Positions 1-6,062 of a DNA stretch of 15,145 nt are shown piece by piece. How positions within the stretch are numbered: position 1 is the stretch's first letter; the number at the start of each line of letters is the position of its first letter. The notes under the pieces are model-generated. The model was not told the origin of the DNA, did no database searches, and worked only from the letters and a program-made list of their open reading frames with translations. The position numbers were made by a program, and so were the translations under genes. Source of the stretch: Actinomycetes bacterium (lineage in GTDB: Bacteria > Actinomycetota > Actinomycetes > Actinomycetales > Cellulomonadaceae); contig JAEWQZ010000057.1 in NCBI GenBank assembly GCA_023460255.1, positions 1 through 15,145 on the forward strand. Reading direction: 5' to 3'.

Positions 1-193
1 CGGACGCGATCGACTCCAGGAGCGCGGCGTCGACCCCTGAACCGAGCCCTATGGTGTGGATCACCACGCCGTCGTCGCGGGCGGCGTCAGTCAGCCACGT
101 GCTGTAGCTGCTCTGACCGTCGGTCAGGAGCCGGCCACGGAGGCTGTCAGCAACGGGGCGGCTGGAGTTCCGGAACGGCCTGCGCCAGGTCAC
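1..193 (-). pseudogene. C-terminal part of a von Willebrand factor A domain protein, 5'-truncated, runs off the left edge
   Basis: Reading the minus strand leftwards from about position 193 gives an open frame with LLTDGQSS, then a helix, then VVIHTIGLGSGVDAALLESIA. This is the second half of a vWA domain: the TDG metal-site segment followed by the conserved hydrophobic strand with TIGLG and the final helix. The first half, with the DxSxS metal-binding motif, would need some 300 more bases upstream. That space is taken by the plus-strand HNH gene, and nothing vWA-like reads there. I infer that the gene lost its 5' end, perhaps when the neighbouring accessory genes arrived. The frame stays open further upstream and a GTG at 193 is the nearest possible start, but no ribosome site supports it. 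The 3' end lies outside the window, so the fragment could also be a short expressed remnant. Confidence 0.5.
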
Positions 194-267
194 CTCGCAT
201 TGGGCCAACGGCGCGCAGCCGCCTACCCCTAGCCTGTGAGCACTGGCCGGATTCGGAGGCACCGCCC

Positions 268-1266
268 ATGCCCGCACCGATCTTCGTTCTGACGCTTCTC
301 GCTGCGGTCATCGTCGTGCCAGCAGCAAGCGGGAGCTTCGGGCTGACGGTGGCCGCGATCATCGCGGTCCTCATCGCCAACCCGATCGTCCGCACCGTCC
401 GCAAGAACCGCTACTTCGCTTCTGAGCACTTCCAAACGCTCAAGGCTGAGGTCACCGCAGTGGTCGCCGAACACAACGACGTTGTCGACTACGTGGACGA
501 GATCCGCGCCCAGGGGGCCTTTGAACTCGGGTCGTCGTCCAGTGGGCAGTACGCCCACCTTGCCTCGTTCGACAACACCTCGGCGTGGAACTATCGGCGC
601 GACCGAAACGTGGCCGAGTACGCGCCGCACGTGCACAACGCCTCGCTCCAAGTCGTGCGTAACGCCAGCGCAGATCCGATCAAGTACCTGATGAAGTACT
701 TCTCTATCCGGGCGGACCAAGACACCCTCGCGGACGTGCAGCGAGTCGCCGATGACATCGCCCGGCTGGAGGAGGCGGTCGCCAACGTGAGGGCGCGCGA
801 GGCCGCTATCACGGCGAAGATCGATCCACCGGCGTTCATCCTCAAGCACTACCGGGGGGAGTTCTGGAACCAGATCGGCGTGCACCTGTCGCCGGTGGCG
901 GTGCCCTATCCGCAGTACAGGTTCCAGTACGTCTCTGCCGGGGGGAACAGCAGCCAGCAGGCGAGCATCGTGCTCAACACGCCAACACTGGAGGCCCTGT
1001 CTGCGACTCTCGTAGAGAAGATTCGCTGGACTAAGTCCGCTGCTGGGCAGCGCGCCCTAATGACCACGCGACTTCGCAGCTACATCAAGGACCGCGACAA
1101 CCACACCTGCAGAAGCTGCGGCGTCTCGGTGGCCATGGAGCCGCACCTGCTACTTGAGGTGGACCACATCCTCCCCGTGTCCAGGGGCGGGCTGAGCGTC
1201 CCGGAGAATCTCCAGACCCTCTGCTGGAAGTGCAACCGCTCGAAGGGCGCCAAGATCCTCGGCTAA
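268..1266 (+). CDS. Membrane-anchored HNH endonuclease-like protein
   Basis: This is a 332-residue protein. Residues 4-41 form one or two hydrophobic segments followed by basic residues (VRTVRKNRY), so the rest probably faces the cytoplasm. A helical, coiled-coil-prone stretch covers about 150-185. The last 65 residues are an HNH nuclease fold: zinc-knuckle pair C281-x2-C284, the core VDHILPVSRGG with D299/H300, N314 in the NLQTLCWKCN segment, and a second cysteine pair C319/C322. The expected role is metal-dependent DNA or RNA cleavage. The membrane anchor plus nuclease layout resembles accessory or defence proteins more than homing enzymes, but the target is unknown. GGAGG at 255-259 sits 8 bases before the ATG and supports this start. 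The gene converges on the minus-strand gene at 1344-1856. The nuclease motifs are clear; a defence role is inference. Confidence 0.88.
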   Translation: MPAPIFVLTLLAAVIVVPAASGSFGLTVAAIIAVLIANPIVRTVRKNRYFASEHFQTLKAEVTAVVAEHNDVVDYVDEIRAQGAFELGSSSSGQYAHLASFDNTSAWNYRRDRNVAEYAPHVHNASLQVVRNASADPIKYLMKYFSIRADQDTLADVQRVADDIARLEEAVANVRAREAAITAKIDPPAFILKHYRGEFWNQIGVHLSPVAVPYPQYRFQYVSAGGNSSQQASIVLNTPTLEALSATLVEKIRWTKSAAGQRALMTTRLRSYIKDRDNHTCRSCGVSVAMEPHLLLEVDHILPVSRGGLSVPENLQTLCWKCNRSKGAKILG

Positions 1267-1343
1267 GTCGAGGCCATACGGTCCGTAGCGCCGGAGGCAG
1301 AGTCACGCCCGCCGGAGCCGCCGATCCCAAGGCGGGGACGCCG

Positions 1344-1856
1344 TCAGGCCATACGGCGCTCGACGCGCATCACGAGGTCCCGGACCTCCTGCTCCGGGTG
1401 GGCACGAAGCCGCGAGAGGGCTGCTCGGGCCTCGGGCGTTCCCAGCCGTTCGAGGCCATGGACGGCCTTCCTGGCCAATGAGGTGGAGCCCTCATAGTCA
1501 AGGAACTCCTCACCCGCCCAGGCGAGGAACTCGAGGTCGTCGGTCACGGCCGCTCCACCGAGTTCCTCGAGAAGAGCCGCGATGTCCTCGTGCGAGCCAT
1601 GCCAAGACTCACGTGCGAGCGACCGCAGCACCGGCAGCGCCGATCGATCGAGCCCCACCCTGAACGACATGAGGAGCGCCAACTCGACGTCGTTCCCGGA
1701 ACGATCAGCTGCCGCAGCGATCAATACGTCACGGCACAGGGACGGGCCATCGTGCGCTCCGAAGGCCGCTAACAACTCCTTCGGAGTCGCCGGCCGTCCC
1801 GTCTGGCCGGGCACGGTGACGAGGCTGAGTACCAACCGCTCCTGCTCGGGCGTCAC
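1344..1856 (-). CDS. Small all-helical protein, possibly HEAT-like, function unknown
   Basis: This 170-residue soluble protein starts with GTG. It has no signal peptide or membrane segment. The sequence is a string of short amphipathic helices (LALLMSFRVGLDRSALPVLRSLARESW, then later VHGLERLGTPEARAALSRL and EQEVRDLVMRVERRM, shown here only in part), with spacing like a HEAT or similar helical repeat. The last two units, LGTPEARAALSRLRAHPEQ, closely resemble HEAT repeat hairpins. Such proteins usually act as protein-binding scaffolds or partners, but I do not recognise this one. On the minus strand TAGGGT occurs at 1868-1863, ending seven bases before the GTG. This fits an actinobacterial -10 box and a leaderless transcript. 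The gene diverges from the one at 1951 and converges with the HNH gene. Confidence 0.7.
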   Translation of the reverse strand: MTPEQERLVLSLVTVPGQTGRPATPKELLAAFGAHDGPSLCRDVLIAAAADRSGNDVELALLMSFRVGLDRSALPVLRSLARESWHGSHEDIAALLEELGGAAVTDDLEFLAWAGEEFLDYEGSTSLARKAVHGLERLGTPEARAALSRLRAHPEQEVRDLVMRVERRMA

Positions 1857-1862
1857 GGTCGA

Positions 1863-1868
1863 ACCCTA
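1863..1868 (-). promoter_or_regulatory. Putative -10 box for a leaderless transcript of the 1344-1856 gene
   Basis: TAGGGT on the minus strand matches TAnnnT and places the expected transcription start at or within a base or two of the GTG start codon at 1856. No Shine-Dalgarno sequence can fit between them. No convincing -35 box was found. Confidence 0.35.
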
Positions 1869-1950
1869 TCCAGGCCAGTCTGCCCGGAGCCCCGCTCTCG
1901 ACCCGAGCGCTGTCGGGCCCCGCTGCGCAATGATCAGCGTCGTGGCGAAC

Positions 1951-2304
1951 ATGATCGAGGCTCCGCTGTGCCGGCGGTGCGGCGGGCCGGTTGTTCTCAA
2001 TCGCGACCACTATGAGACCTTCGAGGGGATGCACCACGTGTGCTTCCACTTCGAGTTCGAGCATCGGTCGGTCGACGTCGACAGCGACTGCGGCCTCCGT
2101 GGATGTCCGGCTGGCGAGCTGCCGGTCTCCCTCCCAAGCGCCGCGGCGCAGCAGCTCCTCCACGACGTTGCCGATTCTCTCCGTGCTCCGTACGGGGCCG
2201 ATGGACCTCAGTTCGACTTCGAGCAGCCTGGCGTCTTGCTCATCACGCGGTCTGGCCACCGAACGCGCCTCGTCGCGCTGGACGCTTGGGAACAACCGCG
2301 ATGA
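1951..2304 (+). CDS. Small cysteine-containing protein of a conserved uncharacterised family
   Basis: This 117-residue protein opens with a CRRCGGPV zinc-knuckle-like pair (C7, C10) and then HYETFEGMHHVCFHFEFEH, with further cysteines at 31, 47 and 52 (the last in GCPA). The block with a Cys pair, a YE-FE-MHxVCFHxEFEH segment and a later CP reminds me of small conserved hypothetical proteins common in actinobacteria. Four of these cysteines could bind one zinc, but that is inference. No enzyme motif is visible. Starts at 1930 (ATG) and 1942 (GTG) are also in frame. I chose 1951 because homology-like sequence begins directly after it; no strong ribosome site discriminates. The stop overlaps the next start (ATGA), so the two genes are translationally coupled. 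Confidence 0.7.
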   Translation: MIEAPLCRRCGGPVVLNRDHYETFEGMHHVCFHFEFEHRSVDVDSDCGLRGCPAGELPVSLPSAAAQQLLHDVADSLRAPYGADGPQFDFEQPGVLLITRSGHRTRLVALDAWEQPR

Positions 2305-2939
2305 ACTTCCCCCCACGAGACGCGCAACGCCAGCTCAAGGACGCCCGCACGGAGTTCGCGCGCCTCGACCACTCCGACCCCGGGTGGCATGCGGCGCGCC
2401 AGCGGGTTCTCGCTGCGGAGCGGACGCTCGCGGCAGCTCGAGGCGAGCAGTACGCCGAGGTGATCGACCTGGGGGTCCAGTGGGACGCCGGCGCACCCCT
2501 GCCCCACCTCGTCGCAGGCGGCCTCCGAGCCGCGATCATCTGCCGATCAGCACTACACGACCCGACATGGGACGGCACGTGGACGACGATGGTGAGCCCG
2601 TCTGACACCGGGGAGTCCGACCTGATCCGCATCGACATCTCCGGCTACGCGTCGGTTCGCATCGGGTCGCCGAACGACGAGGCGCTCCACGGGCATCCAC
2701 TTCACGGGCGCGGGCTCGTCGCCTATGAGGCGCACGAAGTACACAACTCCGCCTGGCTCGAGGAGCACATCCGCGTCAACTCCGTGCACCCGGCGCATCG
2801 TGACGCCCCGTGGCGAGGACTGCGGCACATCCTGCTTGCCTTCCACGACGAGATGGTCGAGGTGCTCTGTCGGAGATCTCGGCCCGCATGCTCAAGGGCA
2901 GCCTCGGCGAGGTTGCATCCCGCGCCCTCCGAGAGGTGA
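2301..2939 (+). CDS. Conserved uncharacterised protein with an apparent frameshift near its 3' end
   Basis: The ATG overlaps the previous stop. Of 212 residues the first 189 look like a genuine protein. A helical start of about 50 residues is followed by a beta-rich body containing GHPLHGRGL, then Y and HNSAW, then INSVHP-like VNSVHPAH and finally LLAFHDEMVEVL. The pattern HPLxGxGL, NSxW and FHDxxxE recalls a widespread uncharacterised family. After VEVL the frame becomes arginine-, serine- and proline-rich and ends in LHPAPSER. Removing one CT from the CTCT at 2865-2868 instead yields VEVL-SEISARMLKGSLGE and on to ALREVIDG, stopping at 2950. That continuation looks much more protein-like. 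The annotated end is therefore probably a two-base slip, a sequencing error or a decayed end. Confidence 0.65.
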   Translation: MNFPPRDAQRQLKDARTEFARLDHSDPGWHAARQRVLAAERTLAAARGEQYAEVIDLGVQWDAGAPLPHLVAGGLRAAIICRSALHDPTWDGTWTTMVSPSDTGESDLIRIDISGYASVRIGSPNDEALHGHPLHGRGLVAYEAHEVHNSAWLEEHIRVNSVHPAHRDAPWRGLRHILLAFHDEMVEVLCRRSRPACSRAASARLHPAPSER

Positions 2940-3001
2940 TCGATGGCTGAGCCGGCCCACCTTCGCCTCCGCCGACGCAGAACCGGTGCGACGATCGGCA
3001 C

Positions 3002-3277
3002 ATGACCAGGCCAGGCGATCTCGCTCTGTATCCAGTCACGATCACGCGCGCAAGGTACGGCGGTATCTATGAGCCGGGCGAGTGGCTAGCGTTCCCCCTC
3101 CCTGCCAGTGGGCTTCCGTACGAGTGGGACGCGGACGACGCCACGTGCGCGAAGTTCTGGGGAGCGCGCCACGACATCGGTGGCGGCAACACCCCCGACA
3201 AGGCCTATGCCGACCTACTCCGCCGCACCCGAGACCATGTGGAACCCGCAGAGTCAGCCCCGAGTGGCATGCCATAA
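3002..3277 (+). CDS. Small conserved protein of unknown function
   Basis: This 91-residue protein contains LYPVTITRARYGGIYEPGEW, then LAFPLPASGLPYEWDADDAT and CAKFW, then GNTPDKAYADLLRRTRDHV. The order of a beta strand pair with the RYGG-YE-G-W core, an acidic DD-x-C-x-FW segment and a C-terminal helix recalls small conserved proteins found with mobile DNA in actinobacteria. I know no function for it. There is no signal peptide or membrane segment. It follows the frameshifted gene by 51-62 bases on the same strand and could be the last gene of that operon. The ATG has no clear ribosome site. Its stop lies within an 8-base direct repeat at 3270-3287, about 100 bases before the tRNA-like attachment site, so it appears to be the terminal gene of the integrated block. 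Confidence 0.68.
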   Translation: MTRPGDLALYPVTITRARYGGIYEPGEWLAFPLPASGLPYEWDADDATCAKFWGARHDIGGGNTPDKAYADLLRRTRDHVEPAESAPSGMP

Positions 3278-3287
3278 CGTGCCATAA
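3270..3287 (+). repeat. Short direct repeat TGCCATAA, two copies 10 bases apart
   Basis: TGCCATAA occurs at 3270-3277 and again at 3280-3287, one helical turn apart and about 105 bases from the tRNA-like core. The spacing suits recombinase arm-type or excisionase sites, but two short copies are weak evidence. The first copy includes the TAA stop of the preceding gene. Confidence 0.35.
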
Positions 3288-3392
3288 GGGGGTTCAGATT
3301 GGTGCCTCTCGGTTCATCTCCGTGTAGGCTCGCAAGCGTCTGACCAGCAGTTTTGCCTTCCCACCAGGGCGCGGAAACGCGACGGAGTCCGA

Positions 3393-3438
3393 TTCCCAAG
3401 CTGAGAGCGCGGGTTCGATTTCCCGTCACCCGCTCCCA
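3393..3438 (+). other. tRNA-Gly(CCC) 3'-half, probable integrative-element attachment site (attR-like)
   Basis: The parts of a tRNA 3' half appear in order: anticodon loop TTCCCAA at 3393-3399 (anticodon CCC), anticodon 3' stem GCTGA, a 4-base variable loop, T-stem GCGGG (3409-3413) and CCCGT (3422-3426), acceptor 3' strand CACCCGC (3427-3433) and a T discriminator. The 5' anticodon stem expected at 3388-3392 does not pair properly, and no D arm or 5' acceptor strand precedes it, so this is not a working tRNA. The T loop has 8 bases (TTCGATTT) instead of 7. A break at the anticodon loop is typical of tyrosine-recombinase integration into tRNA genes. The plus-strand orientation puts the intact tRNA, and the element, to the left. 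A decayed tRNA pseudogene is the alternative. Confidence 0.7.
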
Positions 3439-3486
3439 TGCCCAAGGCAGTCGCTGGCAGCGCGCCTTCCACGGCTCGGTCCGGCC

Positions 3487-3831
3487 TCATCCCTCCATCG
3501 GTTCGGGCGCTCGACCCGTGGCGCCGTCGATCAGCCCGCGGTCACCGAGCGGCTCCTCGAGCCTGACGGACACATCGTCCAGGCAGGCGTCGCCGGGGTT
3601 CTGACGCGTCGAGACGACCGTGACCGTGACCTCCTGGGCCGTCTCGACGACGTCGACCTCGGGGTCGCCGTTGCAGGTGTCGACCCAGAGGTGCAGCACG
3701 TCGTCGGCCACGGACCACCCGGTGATCGGCTGGGGCCCCCGCTCGACGGTGGCGGGCGACGAGCAGCCGGCCAGGATCATCAGCCCGGCGAGAGCCGCGA
3801 CGACCCCCCGCGCCCTGCACCGATCCCACAT
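3487..3831 (-). CDS. Small secreted lipoprotein, function unknown
   Basis: This 114-residue protein has a typical lipoprotein signal: basic MWDRCRARG, hydrophobic VVAALAGLMI, and lipobox LAGC with the lipidated cysteine at 23, followed by SS. The mature part of about 90 residues is acidic. It contains a CNGDP segment (VDTCNGDPEVDVVETAQEVT, beta-rich) and a later DACLDDVSVRL segment, so the two cysteines could form a disulfide. It ends in LGDRGLIDGATG, resembling small actinobacterial lipoproteins that I cannot assign to a function. GGAGG at 3842-3838 lies 6 bases before the ATG and fixes the start. A TAGAGT on the minus strand at 3868-3863 could be its -10 box. The gene is separated by 195 non-coding bases from the hydrolase gene upstream on the same strand. 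Confidence 0.8.
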   Translation of the reverse strand: MWDRCRARGVVAALAGLMILAGCSSPATVERGPQPITGWSVADDVLHLWVDTCNGDPEVDVVETAQEVTVTVVSTRQNPGDACLDDVSVRLEEPLGDRGLIDGATGRAPEPMEG

Positions 3832-4026
3832 GCCGCACCTCCGTGGAGCGCCTCCTGTCCGACTCTAGGAGGTCGTGATCCTGTCGGCAGTGAGTCGCGG
3901 TGGACCTCGCCGGCGCTACTCCCCGCCGAGCAGCGACGCCGGCGCCTCCGAGCGGATCGAGCGTCGATGACGAGGCGCCTCACCGGGCCAGCCAGGGCCC
4001 CGGACACGGCGGGTCGCGACTCGTGC
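3832..4026. other. Intergenic region between the lipoprotein and hydrolase genes
   Basis: No convincing gene is present. It holds the leader and probable promoter of the lipoprotein gene. Near the hydrolase end there is a GC-rich hairpin GGGCC-AGCCAG-GGCCC at about 3984-4000, without a T-run, that could help end hydrolase transcription. The palindrome GAGGCGCCTC lies just beside it. Confidence 0.4.
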
Positions 4027-5004
4027 TTAGGCGACCTCCTGCTTGCCCAGCCACGTCAGGATCGTGGCGTGCGTCTCCGCCGGCTTCTCCTGCTGGATCC
4101 AGTGACCGCAGTCCAGGCCGGCGACCTCCACGCCCGGGACGAACTCGGCCAGCCGCTCGAACCGCGGGATCACGTCCCGATCGCCGTAGATCATGAGCGC
4201 GGGCTGGCGCACGACCGGGTCCACGTCCGCCAGCAGGTGCCAGTTGCGGTCCAGGTTCCGGTACCAGTTGAGGCTGGCGGTGAACCCCGTCGCCTCGAAC
4301 GCGGCCACGAAGACGGCGAGCTCGCGGTCGCTCATGACGGGCGCACCGAGGGGTGCCTCCGCCCGCGCGAGGTTGATCAGTGCCATGCCGGGCTGAGGCT
4401 CCGTCGGAGGCACGTTCTTCCGGAACAGGTTCCGGAGGAATCTCTCCGCGTTCTCGTCGAGGACGGCGTCGGCGACCCCCGGCTGCCGGTTGACGTGCAC
4501 GAAGTAGTAGTCGCCGCCGAACGTCTCCTCCATCCAGTCGATCCACGGCCTCTCGCCGCGCTCCTGGTAGGGAAGGCTCAGGTTGACCACCCTGGCGACC
4601 CGGTCCGGATGCAGCATCGCGAGTCCCCAGACGACCATCGCACCCCAGTCGTGACCGACGAACGTGGCGTCGTCGTACCCGTAGTGATCGAGGAGCGCCA
4701 CGAGGTCTCCCGTCAGGTGCCCGATGTCGTACGCGGTCACCTCGGCCGGCCGGGAGGACCGGCCGTAGCCGCGCTGGTTCGGCACGATCACGTGGTAGCC
4801 CGCTGCGACGAGAGCGGGGATCTGGTGCCGCCAGGAGTAGGCGTGCTCGGGCCAGCCGTGGCAGAGCACGATAGGCCGCCCCGCGTTCGGGCGGCCGGCC
4901 TCGAACACCTCGAGCTCCACCCCGTTGACCGGGACGAGAGCGGGCTCGGGGAAGGGCGTCGGGAAGGGCATCGGGTTCGGCATCGGGTTCGTCGAGAGGG
5001 TCAT
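4027..5004 (-). CDS. Alpha/beta hydrolase of the epoxide hydrolase type
   Basis: With the ATG at 5004 the protein has 325 residues, normal for soluble bacterial epoxide hydrolases. The family signatures appear in order: HGWPE at 49-53 (oxyanion hole, HGxP), GHDWG at 118-122 with nucleophile D119, LNWYRN around 245-250 giving a cap-domain tyrosine (Y248), GDRD at 274-277 as charge-relay acid, and CGHW at 299-302 with catalytic H301. These predict opening of epoxides to diols through an aspartyl ester; a haloacid or haloalkane dehalogenase is a less likely alternative. There is no signal peptide, so it is cytoplasmic. A GTG at 5034 would add ten residues but lies inside the inverted repeat. The ATG has AGGA seven bases upstream, so I prefer it. 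The N-terminus carries a proline-rich low-complexity tract. It diverges from a WYL regulator that probably controls it. Confidence 0.88.
   Translation of the reverse strand: MTLSTNPMPNPMPFPTPFPEPALVPVNGVELEVFEAGRPNAGRPIVLCHGWPEHAYSWRHQIPALVAAGYHVIVPNQRGYGRSSRPAEVTAYDIGHLTGDLVALLDHYGYDDATFVGHDWGAMVVWGLAMLHPDRVARVVNLSLPYQERGERPWIDWMEETFGGDYYFVHVNRQPGVADAVLDENAERFLRNLFRKNVPPTEPQPGMALINLARAEAPLGAPVMSDRELAVFVAAFEATGFTASLNWYRNLDRNWHLLADVDPVVRQPALMIYGDRDVIPRFERLAEFVPGVEVAGLDCGHWIQQEKPAETHATILTWLGKQEVA
4949..4996 (-). repeat. Degenerate 12-bp tandem repeat at the start of the hydrolase gene
   Basis: On the plus strand four successive 12-base units read GGGAAGGGCGTC, GGGAAGGGCATC, GGGTTCGGCATC and GGGTTCGTCGAG. 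They encode the alternating MPNPMPFPTPFPEP tract ahead of the folded domain. Such tracts can change copy number by slippage; the unit length keeps the frame. Confidence 0.6.
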
Positions 5005-5024
5005 GCCGCCATCCTGCGAGGCAT

Positions 5025-5047
5025 AACCGGTCACCTCATGACCGGTT
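5025..5047. promoter_or_regulatory. 9-bp inverted repeat, likely operator between hydrolase and WYL regulator genes
   Basis: AACCGGTCA (5025-5033) and TGACCGGTT (5039-5047) are perfect inverted repeats separated by CCTCA. The site lies between the two divergent start codons (5004 minus, 5067 plus), where a dimeric regulator could control both genes. YafY/WYL regulators often sit next to and control a divergent gene. Binding by the neighbour is inferred. Confidence 0.65.
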
Positions 5048-5066
5048 CTCGTGACAGTCTCACGGC

Positions 5067-6014
5067 ATGCGCGCAGATCGGCTGTTGGCCGTGCTCCTGC
5101 TGCTCCAGCAGCGCGAGCGGGTCACGGCCGCCGAGGTCGCGCGGGAGCTCGAGGTCTCGGAGCGCACGGCCCGCCGCGACCTCGACGCGCTGGCCATGGC
5201 GGGCGTGCCCGTGTACTCGACGCAGGGCCGAGGGGGCGGCTGGCGCCTCGTGGGTGGCGCCCGCACCGACCTGTCCGGCCTGACCGCGGGCGAGGCGCGC
5301 GCCCTCTTCCTCGTCGCCGGTCAGGCCGCCACCGCGACGCCCGCCGTGAAGACAGCCTTGCGCAAGCTCGTCCGCGCCCTGCCCGAACCCTTCCGCGACC
5401 AGGCCGCGGCCGCGGCGTCGTCCGTCGTCACGGACGGGCAGATGTGGGGCGCGGACGGGGACGAGCGCCCGCCGCCGCGCTTCCTGGACGAGCTCCAGGA
5501 CGCGGTGATCCGCGGGGTCCAGGTGCGGCTCGGCTACGTCGACCGCGACGGCACCGCGACGACCCGCACCGTCCACCCGCTGGGCATCGTGGCCAAGGGT
5601 GCGTCGTGGTACCTCGTCTCCGGCAGCGCGGCCGGGCGGCGGACCTTCCGGGTCGACCGCGTCTCGTCCGTCGAGCCGACCCACGACCCCGTGGACCGGC
5701 CCGACGGCTTCGACCTCGCCGAGAGCTGGCGCGCGGTCACCGACGACGTCGAACGCCGACGCACGCCCCTCGCGGTCCGGGCGCTCTGCGCGCCGTCCCG
5801 GCTCGGCCTGCTCCGTCGGGCGCTCGGCAGTCGGCTCGAGGTGGGCGGCACCACGTCGGACGGCCGCGCCGACGTCGTGGTCCGAGGTCGCGACGCGGAC
5901 ACCCTCGCCGGCGAGCTCGCCTGGACGGTCGAGTGGCTCGAGGTGACCGGGCCTCCCGCTGTGCGCGACCATCTCGCCGCGATCGGCCACGGGCTCGTCG
6001 AGCGGTACGGCTGA
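5067..6014 (+). CDS. YafY-family transcriptional regulator (HTH-WYL-WCX)
   Basis: This 315-residue protein has an N-terminal HTH of the DeoR/HTH_11 type at 1-60 (RLLAVLLLLQQRERVTAAEV, then ELEVSERTARRDLDAL), with the wing around residues 48-62. A WYL domain follows at about 137-205, with the name-giving W181-Y182-L183 in KGASWYLVSG and the adjoining RTFRVDRV segment. A C-terminal WCX-like extension ends in VEWLEVTGP and DHLAAIGHGLVERY. WYL domains sense ligands, often nucleic-acid or nucleotide-like, and gate DNA binding; the effector here is unknown. The ATG has no ribosome site, so translation may be leaderless or from a very short leader. It diverges from the epoxide-hydrolase-type gene with a palindromic operator between them, which suggests autoregulation and control of that gene. 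Confidence 0.9.
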   Translation: MRADRLLAVLLLLQQRERVTAAEVARELEVSERTARRDLDALAMAGVPVYSTQGRGGGWRLVGGARTDLSGLTAGEARALFLVAGQAATATPAVKTALRKLVRALPEPFRDQAAAAASSVVTDGQMWGADGDERPPPRFLDELQDAVIRGVQVRLGYVDRDGTATTRTVHPLGIVAKGASWYLVSGSAAGRRTFRVDRVSSVEPTHDPVDRPDGFDLAESWRAVTDDVERRRTPLAVRALCAPSRLGLLRRALGSRLEVGGTTSDGRADVVVRGRDADTLAGELAWTVEWLEVTGPPAVRDHLAAIGHGLVERYG

Positions 6015-6062
6015 CGCGGGCACCCCGGCCCGCCCCGCTCGATGAACCGACGCGTGCCTCTG

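Noticed and set aside
1271..1356. 11-base direct repeat AGGCCATACGG at 1271-1281 and 1346-1356
   Set aside because: It is short, with only two copies and no flanking symmetry or tRNA-like context; chance cannot be excluded.
3377..3438. A functional tRNA gene
   Set aside because: There is no D arm or 5' acceptor strand, the 5' anticodon stem does not pair and the T loop has an extra base.
3691..5283. A 530-codon open frame on the plus strand across the lipoprotein, hydrolase and WYL genes
   Set aside because: It runs antisense to two genes with clear motifs and reads as low-quality His/Arg/Val-rich sequence typical of the complement of high-GC coding DNA.
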